A stretch of 64,000 bases of DNA from Paenibacillus ehimensis NBRC 15659 (lineage in GTDB: Bacteria; Bacillota; Bacilli; Paenibacillales; NBRC-103111), in contig NZ_BILX01000007.1 in the NCBI RefSeq assembly GCF_004000785.1, positions 97,660 through 161,659 of the forward strand, read 5' to 3'. The translations under genes were made by a program, and so were the position numbers. Below, piece by piece: positions 27,127 through 36,287 of this stretch (positions within the stretch are counted from its first letter, which is position 1; each line of letters opens with the position of its first letter). The notes beneath the pieces are model-generated. The model saw nothing but the letters and a program-made list of their open reading frames with translations, was not told where the DNA came from and did no database searches.

Positions 27127-30100
27127 ATGCAGGTATCGTTGCTAAAGGAAAATGAAGTCCATACATGCGTACTGCCTGAAAAGAAGTCCGGGCAGTATTG
27201 GGTCACTCAAACGAACCTTCTGGGGTATGTGGAACGGGTGATCGGCATTGAAGGCGCGGAAGATCAATGGATTCTCAAGTCGAATCAACATGCGGTCGTC
27301 ATAGATGCCAACAGCCGCAAAGTAAAGGAGCTTGCCGTCGAGCCCCTGACGATCTACAGCATCCTTTTGAAGAAAACAGATGAGATTGCGATTCTTTTCG
27401 CCGAACCGGTATCTGCCGATCGAAAAGTATTCCGAAGATACAGCTTGCCCAGTAGAGGGAAAATAAAGATCGGCCGCGCGGACGGCTGCGAGATCAGGTA
27501 TGCGAATAAGTATACCTCCTCCGTACATGCGGAGCTGTTCGTTTCCGAAACGTCAATCGCGATCCGGGATACGGGCAGCTCGAACGGAACGTTTGTGAAC
27601 GGGAAGAGGACGACGGAGCAGATTCTTAAACCGGGAGATATGATTTATATCATCGGCTTGAAGATCATTGTCGGCAGCGGATTTATTGCTACGAATAATC
27701 CGGACGGCCAGTTGAGCTGCAATCCCGATGTCCTAAGACCATGCGTTAAACCGTATCCTACGGTTCCAAATACGGAGGATGAAATCGACGAAGAAGTGCC
27801 CGAAGGCGATTTGTTTTACCGTTCTCCAAGGTTTATCAAGGAAATCGACCGTGTCGAGATCAAGATTGACGCTCCGCCGCCCCAGGTGAACCTGGAGCAA
27901 TCTCCGCTTATGTTAATGCTCGGTCCGTCCATTACGATGGGCATGGCCTCCTTGTTCACCGGGCTGTATTCTCTGCACAACGCACTGCAATCCAACGGCA
28001 AAATCATGAACGCCATGCCGACCCTTGTTATGTCCTTCAGCGTCCTGCTGGGTACGATTCTATGGCCCGTTTTGACCAGACGGCATGAAGCCAAGAAGAG
28101 ACTCAAGCAGGAGAGAATCCGGCAGGAGAAATACAAGCTTTATATTCAAGAGGTTCGACAAAAGATCCGGGATGCCGGAGAACGCCAGCGCCAAGTCCTG
28201 CACGAAAATCTGATTCCTCTTGAGGAATGCGTTTCGCGAATCAAGCTGCGCAAGCGGACTCTATGGGAGCGAACCCGCAGACAGGACGATTTTTTGAAGG
28301 TTCGACTTGGACTGGGCAATCTGCCGCTTCAGGTCCTGCTGAAATTTCCCGAGAGAAGATTTTCCGTCGAAGACGACGGGCTTCAAGAGGAGCTGTACCA
28401 GCTCATGGAGGAGCCGAAAATGTTGGAGCAGGTTCCTATACCGCTTTCGCTTACGGAAGATTGGATTAGCGGGATGATCGGCACGAGGGCTGAAATTATC
28501 GATGCGGCCAAGGGGCTGATTGTCCAGCTTGCGGCGCTCCATAGCTATGATGAATTAAAGCTTGTCTTCATCTATGACAAGAAGGAAGACAAAACGTGGG
28601 AGTTTGCAAAATGGCTGCCTCACGTTTGGAGCGAAGATAAGTCCATCCGCTTTATCGCGACGGAGCCGGGAGAGGTGAAGGAGCTTTCGGTCTTTTTCGA
28701 AAAAGAAATTGCCAGAAGAGAGAGCATAGCTGCGGAGGAAGAGCTTAAGGAGGTCGTACCGCACTACGTCGTCTTCGCGATCGATAAGAGCCTGACCGGC
28801 AAGGCGGAGATGATGAACGGTATACGGAAGCAAAAACAAAATCCGGGCATTAGCGTGATCCATCTTTACGACGAGCTGAAAAACTTGCCCAAAGAGTGCT
28901 CGCTGGTCGTGGAGTTTGAAGGAAATCATTCGAAAATATATGACAAAGACGATACTTCCGGGAAGCATATTGCGTTTCAGCCTCATCTGTATACCATTCA
29001 GGACGAGCTTCAGCTTGCCGTGCAACTGGCCAATATTCAACTGGATACTTCGGGAGGGGGCTATACGCTGCCTGCCGTGCTGACCTTTCTCGATTTGTTC
29101 GAGGTGGGGAAGGTCGAGCATCTGAATGCGCTGACGAGGTGGCGGGATAACAATCCTGCCTTATCGCTCCAAACTCCGATCGGGGTCGATACGACCGGCG
29201 AACGCTTTTTCCTGGACTTGCATGAGAAGTACCACGGTCCTCATGGCTTGGTTGCGGGGATGACCGGTTCCGGGAAAAGCGAATTTATGATGACGTTCAT
29301 TCTTTCGCTCGCCGTAAACTATCATCCGCACGAGGTGGCTTTTATTCTGATCGACTACAAAGGCGGCGGTATGGCCGGCGCGTTTGCGAGATTGCCTCAT
29401 CTGGCGGGAACGATTACGAACCTGGACGGTGCGGCGGTTAAGCGGTCCTTGGTTTCGATTCAGAGCGAGTTAAAGCGAAGACAAGCGATCTTTAGCGAAA
29501 CGGGCAAGCTGCTGAACATGAGCAATATGGATATCTACAAATATCAGAGGCTGTTCCGGGATGGGAAAGTCATGGAGCCGCTGCAGCACTTGTTTATCAT
29601 ATCGGACGAGTTCGCGGAATTGAAGACGCAGCAGCCTGAATTCATGGAACAGCTGGTTAGTGCAGCGCGGATCGGCAGAAGCTTGGGCATTCACTTGATA
29701 TTGGCGACCCAGAAGCCATCCGGGGTAGTGGATGATCAGATTTGGAGCAACAGCAGGTTTCGAATTTGTCTTAAAGTGCAGGAAAAGGCCGATAGTATGG
29801 ACGTGATCAAAAGGCCGGATGCGGCCGAGCTGTCCGTCGCCGGACGGTTCTATGTCCAGGTGGGGTTCAACGAGCTGTTCGAGCTTGGTCAATCCGCCTG
29901 GGGAGGGGCACCTTATTACCCGACGGATCGGGTTGAGAAAGCAAGGGATGAGAGCGTGACCGTCATTGACAATCTGGGACGCGTCGTGAAACAAGTCAAA
30001 ATCGATAAACGCAAGACACGGTTCCACAACCCGGCCAAGCAATTGGATGAAGTGAACCGCTATTTGGCGGACATTGCTGAAGAAGAACGCATTAGCGTCC

Positions 30101-31746
30101 GTCCGCTCTGGCTGGACCCGCTTCCGGAATTCATCTATCTCGACGAGCTCAGAGAGAGCCAGCCGGTTTCGCAACAGGCCCGCGGTATACTGAATCCGTT
30201 GATCGGCCAAGTGGACGATCCCGCCAACCAGCGGCAGTTTACGATGACATTTCCGCTGTCCAAGGAAGGAAATGCGGTCGTTTACGGTGCGGCGGGAAGC
30301 GGGAAAACGACCTTCTTGACCACGTTGCTGTACTCGTTCATGGAGGAGCATACGCCGTCCGGGCTTCATGTCTATATTTTGGATTTCGCTTCCGAAACCT
30401 TGCACGCCTTTTCCAAAGCGCCGCATGTGGGCGATGTCCTGCTCTCGCACGAAGCGGAGAAAGTCAATAATTTGTTCAAGATGCTGTATCAAGAGACGGC
30501 TGACCGGAAAAAGCGGTTTGCAGATTATGGCGGCGATTACCAGTCTTACATGAGATCAGCACAAAATGCCGTTCCATCTATTGTCGTTGTCGTTCATAAC
30601 TATTCGGCGTTTGCGGAGCTGTTCGAGGACAAGGAAGAAGCGATGGCTTATTTAACAAGGGAAGGCTTGAAATACGGTATTTACTTTATTTTGTCCGCAT
30701 TGAATACAGGCGCAGTCCGGTACCGGGTGTTGCAAAATTTTAAACAATTGTACGTGCTGCAGCTTAACGATGCCGCCGACTATTCGAGTGTGCTCGGTCA
30801 TGTGGAAGGTGTCTACCCCTCCAAGTTTAAGGGGAGAGGCATCATGAAATCCGATCGGGTATACGAATTTCAAATCGCGCACACGCATCGCGATGTGGAA
30901 AGCCGCTTCGAGCATATTCGCAAGTATGCCGAAGATTACGCCGCGAGATGGACGGAGCCGGTCGCAAGAAGAATTCCGATCCTGCCTAAGCTCATTGATG
31001 CGAATTTCTTGATGGAAGAGATCAAGCACGGCAGGACCGGGAAGATTCCGGTAGGCGTGGAGAAGAACAGTCTGCAGACGGCTTGCTTTCACTTCGATCA
31101 GCATTACATTCAGCTTGTGCTGTCTCAAAATAACGACAACGCGGGCTTTATTCAAGGGCTGGCCGAGGTCCTGTCGGCTAAAGCGGAAGCCGAGGTTGCC
31201 GTCATCGATCCGGACAATAAGCTAGTGAATGACGAGCTCAAGAACTATACCCATTATGGAAATCCATCGGATTGGGATCAAGTTGTGGCACAGTTATTTA
31301 ACACCCTCGTTCACCGCAACAATGCGTACAAGGATGCGATGGCAGCCGGCGAACCGGTTCCGGCGTTTGCCAAGCAGACTTGGATCATTCACTCGTTGGC
31401 AAGCTTGAACTCGCGAATCTCCGAGGATTCCAAGGATAAGCTTCGGGTTCTTCTGGAAAAAGGCGAGGCGGCGTATCGGGTGAATTTCATTATCTGCGAA
31501 CGCGTTTCGTCGATTTCGTCCGTATCCTACGAAGCTTGGTTTAAGGCGAAAGTGATCCCCAATGAGGGGATTTGGTTGGGGAACGGCATAGCGGATCAGT
31601 ATCAGCTCAAGATCGGGAAGCTCACAAGCGAGCTGTACCAGGATATCGGAGACGACTTCGGCTATATCGTGACGAACGGGAAGCCGGTCCTCATGAAGCT
31701 GGTGACTTCCCCCTTGCATCTCAAGGAGGACGATTCCGATGGATAA
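27127..31746 (+). CDS. essC: Type VII secretion ATPase EssC (YukBA)
   Basis: Membrane motor of the Firmicute type VII (WXG100) secretion system, 1539 residues. In order: N-terminal FHA pair (second copy about 108-165 with GRADGC, SSVHAEL and GSSNGTFVNG), two membrane helices (about 265-325), a linker, then three FtsK/SpoIIIE ATPase domains. Walker A of the first is GMTGSGKSEFM (about 710), of the second GAAGSGKTTFL (about 1055); the third (about 1330 on) lacks a good P-loop, as usual. The FHA domain probably binds the pseudokinase EssB, whose gene is not in this window. ATG 27127 follows GGAGGGTGACC. The next gene overlaps by 8 bp, so the locus is translationally coupled. Confidence 0.95.
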   Translation: MQVSLLKENEVHTCVLPEKKSGQYWVTQTNLLGYVERVIGIEGAEDQWILKSNQHAVVIDANSRKVKELAVEPLTIYSILLKKTDEIAILFAEPVSADRKVFRRYSLPSRGKIKIGRADGCEIRYANKYTSSVHAELFVSETSIAIRDTGSSNGTFVNGKRTTEQILKPGDMIYIIGLKIIVGSGFIATNNPDGQLSCNPDVLRPCVKPYPTVPNTEDEIDEEVPEGDLFYRSPRFIKEIDRVEIKIDAPPPQVNLEQSPLMLMLGPSITMGMASLFTGLYSLHNALQSNGKIMNAMPTLVMSFSVLLGTILWPVLTRRHEAKKRLKQERIRQEKYKLYIQEVRQKIRDAGERQRQVLHENLIPLEECVSRIKLRKRTLWERTRRQDDFLKVRLGLGNLPLQVLLKFPERRFSVEDDGLQEELYQLMEEPKMLEQVPIPLSLTEDWISGMIGTRAEIIDAAKGLIVQLAALHSYDELKLVFIYDKKEDKTWEFAKWLPHVWSEDKSIRFIATEPGEVKELSVFFEKEIARRESIAAEEELKEVVPHYVVFAIDKSLTGKAEMMNGIRKQKQNPGISVIHLYDELKNLPKECSLVVEFEGNHSKIYDKDDTSGKHIAFQPHLYTIQDELQLAVQLANIQLDTSGGGYTLPAVLTFLDLFEVGKVEHLNALTRWRDNNPALSLQTPIGVDTTGERFFLDLHEKYHGPHGLVAGMTGSGKSEFMMTFILSLAVNYHPHEVAFILIDYKGGGMAGAFARLPHLAGTITNLDGAAVKRSLVSIQSELKRRQAIFSETGKLLNMSNMDIYKYQRLFRDGKVMEPLQHLFIISDEFAELKTQQPEFMEQLVSAARIGRSLGIHLILATQKPSGVVDDQIWSNSRFRICLKVQEKADSMDVIKRPDAAELSVAGRFYVQVGFNELFELGQSAWGGAPYYPTDRVEKARDESVTVIDNLGRVVKQVKIDKRKTRFHNPAKQLDEVNRYLADIAEEERISVRPLWLDPLPEFIYLDELRESQPVSQQARGILNPLIGQVDDPANQRQFTMTFPLSKEGNAVVYGAAGSGKTTFLTTLLYSFMEEHTPSGLHVYILDFASETLHAFSKAPHVGDVLLSHEAEKVNNLFKMLYQETADRKKRFADYGGDYQSYMRSAQNAVPSIVVVVHNYSAFAELFEDKEEAMAYLTREGLKYGIYFILSALNTGAVRYRVLQNFKQLYVLQLNDAADYSSVLGHVEGVYPSKFKGRGIMKSDRVYEFQIAHTHRDVESRFEHIRKYAEDYAARWTEPVARRIPILPKLIDANFLMEEIKHGRTGKIPVGVEKNSLQTACFHFDQHYIQLVLSQNNDNAGFIQGLAEVLSAKAEAEVAVIDPDNKLVNDELKNYTHYGNPSDWDQVVAQLFNTLVHRNNAYKDAMAAGEPVPAFAKQTWIIHSLASLNSRISEDSKDKLRVLLEKGEAAYRVNFIICERVSSISSVSYEAWFKAKVIPNEGIWLGNGIADQYQLKIGKLTSELYQDIGDDFGYIVTNGKPVLMKLVTSPLHLKEDDSDG

Positions 31747-31990
31747 AATATTGGTTGAGGTATTTGTACCGGCTTTAGCCAGGACCTATGACGTATACAT
31801 CCCTCTCACGACCAAGCTTTGGGAAGTCGAGACGTTATTAACCGGCGCGATTGCCGAGTTATCCAACGGTTATTTTGCCGCAACCCGCGATACCGTTTTA
31901 TGCGAGAGAACAACCGGTTCCGTTTTGGATATTGGCATGTCAGCTCAAGAATCGGGGCTTCATCACGGTTCCAGGCTGATGTTAATATAA
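31739..31990 (+). CDS. EsaB/YukD-like ubiquitin-fold protein of type VII secretion
   Basis: Small cytoplasmic protein of 83 residues with the length and beta-grasp pattern of YukD/EsaB: a first strand pair (ILVEVFVPALARTYDVYIP), one helix, and the C-terminal GLHHGSRLMLI typical of the family (G-L-x-x-G-x-x-L-x-L-I). These proteins are core, non-secreted parts needed for secretion in Bacillus and Staphylococcus. It overlaps the end of essC and precedes the WXG100 genes, the normal company of the family. Confidence 0.82.
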   Translation: MDKILVEVFVPALARTYDVYIPLTTKLWEVETLLTGAIAELSNGYFAATRDTVLCERTTGSVLDIGMSAQESGLHHGSRLMLI

Positions 31991-32019
31991 AAACCTTTAT
32001 TACCGAGAGGAGAGTTGGC

Positions 32020-32322
32020 ATGGCAAGAAAAATTGTCGTAGATCCCGCAAAGCTGGAAGCCGCAGCTAAAAACATGGATGGGCATGCCGCCGAGTATCAG
32101 CGTTTGTATGACCAGTTGTTTAACGAAGTGAAGGCCATGGGCAACGCGTGGAAGGGTCAGGATAACATCGCTTATACGACGCAAATCGAAGGATTCCGCG
32201 ATGATTTTGAAAATATGAAAAAGCTGATGGAGCAATATTCCGAGTTCTTAAAGCATAGCGCCCAAACGTATCGGACGACGCAAACCGAAATTGCAAACTC
32301 CGCCAAAAAATTAGCGAACTAA
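32020..32322 (+). CDS. WXG100 family protein, EsxA-like
   Basis: Protein of 100 residues made of two helices separated by the WXG turn Trp44-Lys45-Gly46 (MGNAWKGQDN). It should be exported by EssC as a dimer. The C-terminal part has a YxxxL-type pattern (YRTTQTEIANSAKKL), similar to the export signal of such proteins. ATG 32020 is chosen over upstream in-frame codons because GAGAGGAGAG lies 5-8 bp before it and the family length is about 100. It lies 29 bp after the EsaB-like gene. Confidence 0.9.
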   Translation: MARKIVVDPAKLEAAAKNMDGHAAEYQRLYDQLFNEVKAMGNAWKGQDNIAYTTQIEGFRDDFENMKKLMEQYSEFLKHSAQTYRTTQTEIANSAKKLAN

Positions 32323-32350
32323 TCCATTCCCTTTAAGGAGGCCAACGACG

Positions 32351-32653
32351 ATGTCTATCGAAGGAATCAGCATATCTACCGCAGAGGTCACGCAAACCGC
32401 GGCAACGATCCGGACACTTAACGGCAGCTTGACCGCCAAGCTCGAAGAGATTAAGAAAGAAATGAACGGTCTGACGAGTTCTTGGGATAGCGATGCCTCC
32501 CGAACCATCCAGGACAAATTCAACGCGAATGCCCAAAAGTTTAGCGATTATCGGGCGGTCGTGGACTCTTATGCGGCTTTTTTGGATAATACGGTTTCGA
32601 ACTACGATGCAACCGAAACGACCATTAACAGCAACGCCGGCCAGTTCAAGTAA
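32351..32653 (+). CDS. Second WXG100-like protein with WDS turn
   Basis: Protein of exactly 100 residues with the same two-helix plan; the turn reads Trp45-Asp46-Ser47 (SSWDSDASR) in place of WXG, a common variant. The C-terminal helix ends in YDATETTINSNAG. It begins 28 bp after the first WXG100 gene, behind AAGGAGG. It may form a heterodimer with the first protein or serve as a secretion partner for the lipase encoded nearby. No cysteine or enzyme motif is present. Confidence 0.88.
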   Translation: MSIEGISISTAEVTQTAATIRTLNGSLTAKLEEIKKEMNGLTSSWDSDASRTIQDKFNANAQKFSDYRAVVDSYAAFLDNTVSNYDATETTINSNAGQFK

Positions 32654-32732
32654 TGTCTGATCCGGTATGGAGGGTGACAGGAGTCTGTCGCTCTCCGTCG
32701 TCTACAATCCATGGATACGAAGAGGGATGCGC

Positions 32733-32924
32733 ATGAACGCGGCAGCAGATCGGGAAGCAACCGCCATTATTGAAGAACTCAACCGAATTAGACGGGAACT
32801 GGAAAGCGTAGCGCAGGAATTAAAAAGCTTGAAGGGAATCAGCGCCGACTATTGCTCCAGAAGATTGACACAAATTTCAAGCGAGTACAGCGAGGTCGTT
32901 CAAATGCTGTATCGATTGAGATAA
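32733..32924 (+). CDS. Small helical protein in the type VII locus
   Basis: Protein of 63 residues, mostly one charged helix followed by a second short helix (EELNRIRRELESVAQELKSL and YCSRRLTQISSEY regions). Its size and heptad pattern resemble the small helical partners that accompany LXG and lipase effectors of type VII systems. The upstream ATG at 32667 lacks a ribosome site; ATG 32733 has AGAGGG six bases before it, and ATG 32727 sits too close to that site. Function is inferred from position only. Confidence 0.65.
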   Translation: MNAAADREATAIIEELNRIRRELESVAQELKSLKGISADYCSRRLTQISSEYSEVVQMLYRLR

Positions 32925-32966
32925 AGCCCTTCATTCAGTCTGTTTTCATGGAGGTACGGATCGGGA

Positions 32967-33749
32967 ATGAACTTTAATGGAAGGCTGGTGCTTCGAATCG
33001 TGATGGTGCTATCGCTTGTATCGCTTATGGGCTGCGGTCAGAAGTATAAGGATGCCGAAGAAAAAATGACGCAGTATTTAAACGAAAAGTATGGCGAAGA
33101 GTTCGTGGTTGAAAACGTCGGAGGCGGGTATGGGTCGGGGATATTTTCAACCGATACGATCAAAGCGGAGGCTTATCCCCCAAATTCCCCAAGGCATCGA
33201 TTTAGAGCCGAAATTACGAAGGACTTTAGCAAAGTATGGGACAACTATATGAACATAATTATGGCCGACAAGTTCGATGAAAAGATGATGAAGGTATCTC
33301 AAGAGGTTTTTGGACAGAAGGAATTATGGGTTAAGACACATCTGGACTCGGGTGGTCTATCTTTTCCAGCCCGCGATTTGAATAACAAAAACATGAGTAT
33401 TGAAGATTACTTTAAGGCTGAAGCTATTAATGGAATAGCCGTTGATCTGTTTATGAAGAGCGAACCCAATGTTGACAAGGAACGCGAAGCCCAAAAAGTA
33501 GACAAATTGGTAGACCGAGTATTGGCATTAGAAGAATTTAAGCACGGGTTTATTTCGGTATTTTATTTAAAACCGTCCGTATTTGAGCAGGTTAGCACGG
33601 AGTTTAATACGGTAGGCGAAGCACTTCATTATTACACTCGGAAAGAAATGAGTTACACTCATACGTTTGCCAAAATTTCCGAGGCAAAGAAGGTATATTC
33701 CGTCCAAGAGATATTAAGCCATTTTGACTGGGAGTATAAGAAGTTTTAA
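32967..33749 (+). CDS. Lipoprotein, probable immunity protein of the downstream lipase
   Basis: Lipid-anchored extracellular protein of 260 residues; the lipobox is LMGC with Cys23. The start of the mature part (KYKDAEEKMTQYLNEKYGEEF followed by VVENVG) looks like the helix and first strand of a cystatin-like fold. No enzyme motif is seen. It lies 14 bp before the lipase gene in the same direction. In Staphylococcus aureus the type VII lipase TslA is neutralised by a lipoprotein, which makes the same role likely here. GC content is lower than in the secretion genes, as usual for variable effector modules. Confidence 0.72.
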   Translation: MNFNGRLVLRIVMVLSLVSLMGCGQKYKDAEEKMTQYLNEKYGEEFVVENVGGGYGSGIFSTDTIKAEAYPPNSPRHRFRAEITKDFSKVWDNYMNIIMADKFDEKMMKVSQEVFGQKELWVKTHLDSGGLSFPARDLNNKNMSIEDYFKAEAINGIAVDLFMKSEPNVDKEREAQKVDKLVDRVLALEEFKHGFISVFYLKPSVFEQVSTEFNTVGEALHYYTRKEMSYTHTFAKISEAKKVYSVQEILSHFDWEYKKF

Positions 33750-33763
33750 GGAAGGGGGATACC

Positions 33764-35338
33764 ATGACCGCGACCGTTACCGAAGTAGATAAAGCAATCC
33801 TTTCTGAACTGGTGTACTTGAATATAAAAAATAATACCGATTTAAACAAAAGTTTGCTTTCCGGGACACTCACCGTAGGTGAACTCGTAAACACGTACAA
33901 GAACGCTTTCGAATCGTCATTTAAAGAGGTAGAAGGCCAATTTAAAACAAAGGAACAGTTTGAAGCATTTAAGCACGCAATTGAAAGTTTATCTCAGGAT
34001 TCTTCGAAATATTATCATTGGAAAATAAGTCATATCGATGACGATAATGCGACAACAGGTTTTGTAGCGTACACGTTTGAGCCGGAGCCCGGTCAAGCGG
34101 TGTTTGCCTTCCGGGGAAGCGAAGATATTGCCAAAAAAGAATTTCGGAACGATTGGAAAAACAATGCGTCGACTTCGTATGAAGCGGAAAGCGTCCAACA
34201 ATATAAAGCCAGATTGTATATGGAGTCGCAAGCAAAGCGGTACAACAACATAACGGTAACGGGTCATTCCCTCGGGGGAAACCTTGCATTGTATGCAACC
34301 CTAACAGCGACTAGTGAAATCCAACAAAAAATAGCCAACTGTTCTACATTTAACGCCCCTGGCTTCAACAAGGAATTTACCATTACTTATCAACATTCAA
34401 TCCAGCATATGAGGGGAAAAATTCAAGAGTTTCAGAACAGATATGATTCCGTTTCTTCTCTTTTTTACAATCCGACGAAACCGATCATAATCGAAACTTC
34501 AGCCCAAAAAGGAACGCTGCCTGATTTATTCAATATGGACCATCATGCCCTTAAGCACCTCGTAAACGATAATGGTACCTTAATAAGGGATAGTGTCCAA
34601 AGTAAAGAGTTTGAATATCGCATGCTGTCCAATCTTACGCAAGGGATTCAAAAGCTGCCTAACCCGATGCTATACGAAACCGTGGAGCTCATTTTCGCCG
34701 TCTGGAACGGCGATATCGATAAGGTTCAATTAATGAAAACGGCAGGTATTCTAGCGGCAACCAATGTTCCTCAAACCATGATTACCGTAGGAGCGATGCT
34801 CAAAGCGGTAGAAATTACGTTTGTCGCTACCGCGTTTGTCACAGCTGCCCAGATTGCTGCGGAAGTTGTAGATGAGAAGATCGTTCAGTTCAAAACGTGG
34901 GTGACGCATAAGTTCGACGATTTGTTTGAACAAGCCGGACTTGGAGCCATCCTGAAAGAGAGGTTTCACGACTTTAAGCAGCGGGTGTATGCCGAAGTGC
35001 ATGATATCGTCAGCAGGGTTTCGAAGTTCGTCAAGGATTCTTGGCCTACGTGGAAGCAATCCGGCATTCAGCATGAGGATATTCGCGTGAACATGATGGA
35101 GCTCAGAAATTGGGCTTCCCGCTTACAAGCGGTTCAGAACCAGATCATGCATGTGGACCGCAGACTCGATACGCTGGCAAGTCTTGTCGACTGGCAGCAG
35201 CGTATATCGGTAACTTGGATCGACTACAAAGTGGGCTATAATCAGGATTTGAGAAGATGCATCGATTATTTGCACCGTGCGGCAGACGAGCTTGAACAAT
35301 GCGAGCGTACAATCACGCAAAAAGCGTATGCTTTTTAA
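33764..35338 (+). CDS. Lipase-domain protein with C-terminal helical (LXG-like) domain, candidate type VII effector
   Basis: Protein of 524 residues without signal peptide. The N-terminal half (about 40-300) is an alpha/beta hydrolase of the DUF2974/lipase type: FAFRGSED strand, nucleophile elbow GHSLGGN with Ser169, a possible acid in the RYDSVSSLF segment and His in NMDHHALKHL. A middle region (about 320-400) has small hydrophobic stretches. The last ~85 residues form a helical hairpin (VNMMELRNWASRLQAVQNQ to ERTITQK) like WXG/LXG targeting domains, but placed at the C terminus. This reversed order, next to type VII genes and a lipoprotein, matches the TslA-type lipase toxins. It probably attacks membrane lipids of rival cells. 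Confidence 0.78.
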   Translation: MTATVTEVDKAILSELVYLNIKNNTDLNKSLLSGTLTVGELVNTYKNAFESSFKEVEGQFKTKEQFEAFKHAIESLSQDSSKYYHWKISHIDDDNATTGFVAYTFEPEPGQAVFAFRGSEDIAKKEFRNDWKNNASTSYEAESVQQYKARLYMESQAKRYNNITVTGHSLGGNLALYATLTATSEIQQKIANCSTFNAPGFNKEFTITYQHSIQHMRGKIQEFQNRYDSVSSLFYNPTKPIIIETSAQKGTLPDLFNMDHHALKHLVNDNGTLIRDSVQSKEFEYRMLSNLTQGIQKLPNPMLYETVELIFAVWNGDIDKVQLMKTAGILAATNVPQTMITVGAMLKAVEITFVATAFVTAAQIAAEVVDEKIVQFKTWVTHKFDDLFEQAGLGAILKERFHDFKQRVYAEVHDIVSRVSKFVKDSWPTWKQSGIQHEDIRVNMMELRNWASRLQAVQNQIMHVDRRLDTLASLVDWQQRISVTWIDYKVGYNQDLRRCIDYLHRAADELEQCERTITQKAYAF

Positions 35339-35349
35339 TAAAAATTAAA

Positions 35350-35377
35350 AGCGCCGGCACTTCCCGGGCCGACGCCT
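35350..35377. terminator. Bidirectional terminator between the lipase and PARG-like genes
   Basis: GC-rich arms AGCGCCGGC / GCCGACGCC with a mismatch, flanked by A/T-rich tails on both sides, in the 58-bp gap between convergent genes. Confidence 0.5.
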
Positions 35378-35396
35378 TCGTTTATTTCCAAGGTTA

Positions 35397-36263
35397 CTAT
35401 GGCTCCAATGCCTTTTTGAACTCGTTCAACGTCCGTTTATCTGCCGAGTTATCCAAGATGGCGAAGACGATTTTATCGAACCAGGCGGCACGACCTTCGT
35501 CGATTAGCGCTTGCTTGAAAAGGCGGGCGACATCCTTGGGGTTATTGCGGAAGACGCCGCAACCATAGGCGCCAAGAATAATAGCACGCTGTCCGTGGGC
35601 AGCCGCAACCGCCAAAATAAAGCGAATCCGCTCCAGCATGACCGAATCGATCTTGGCCGTATTTTCCGGTTCGCGCTCCCGGACAACTCCGGCGTTTACT
35701 GCAGGAGCGGTAATCATGGAAACCAAGTAAGGCTCCGGCAGGAGGCCACCGCGATCCTCCCGGAATACCGGCACCTTTGGGGAGTAGATCATATAATCCG
35801 AATAAAAGCAGGTTTTGAGGCTTCGGTTATGGTTGTACATTTCGGTCATCTGGGAAATGCACGGATACAAGGCGGATGAGCGGGCCAAGCTCTCTTCCTG
35901 CGCCTGACTTCCCCCGAGGAAGCCTCCTCCGGGATTTTTCGCGGAGGCAAAATTCAGACAGACGGTCTCCGCCATTCCATCTTGCGCTACAAGCCGTTGT
36001 GCCGCTGCCAAGGTCGATTCGTTTGTCACCTCAATGCGAGACGTGTTCCCCGTTAAGCGACCGTTGAGAGCACTTGCTTCTTTCAAAATATTCGGCAGCC
36101 GATCGGGCGCATAGAGGACGGACTTCGCAACGGCCGCCTCGACCTCGTCCCGGATCGTGATTTGTGCCCCGGAGGGGCTGGTGTAGAAGCCCTGCTCCAA
36201 AACGTCCAAGGTTTCTTGGGCGATCTTGGATCGGATTTCTCGGTTATGGGTAGATGTGTTCAT
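35397..36263 (-). CDS. Bacterial-type PARG (TIGR02452/DUF2263 macrodomain protein)
   Basis: Cytoplasmic protein of 288 residues with the macrodomain-derived fold of bacterial poly(ADP-ribose) glycohydrolases. The catalytic signature is complete: NPGGGFLGG (112-114 GGG) and QAQEE with the two catalytic acids at 123-124. ILGAYGCGVFRN near the C terminus is the second phosphate-binding loop. It hydrolyses ADP-ribose polymers or terminal ADP-ribose links. It lies 24 bp downstream of the NADAR gene on the same strand, so the two form an operon for ADP-ribose removal. The start has a weak GAACGGAGTGAACG site. Confidence 0.9.
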   Translation of the reverse strand: MNTSTHNREIRSKIAQETLDVLEQGFYTSPSGAQITIRDEVEAAVAKSVLYAPDRLPNILKEASALNGRLTGNTSRIEVTNESTLAAAQRLVAQDGMAETVCLNFASAKNPGGGFLGGSQAQEESLARSSALYPCISQMTEMYNHNRSLKTCFYSDYMIYSPKVPVFREDRGGLLPEPYLVSMITAPAVNAGVVREREPENTAKIDSVMLERIRFILAVAAAHGQRAIILGAYGCGVFRNNPKDVARLFKQALIDEGRAAWFDKIVFAILDNSADKRTLNEFKKALEP

Positions 36264-36287
36264 CTTCGTTCACTCCGTTCGTTCTAT

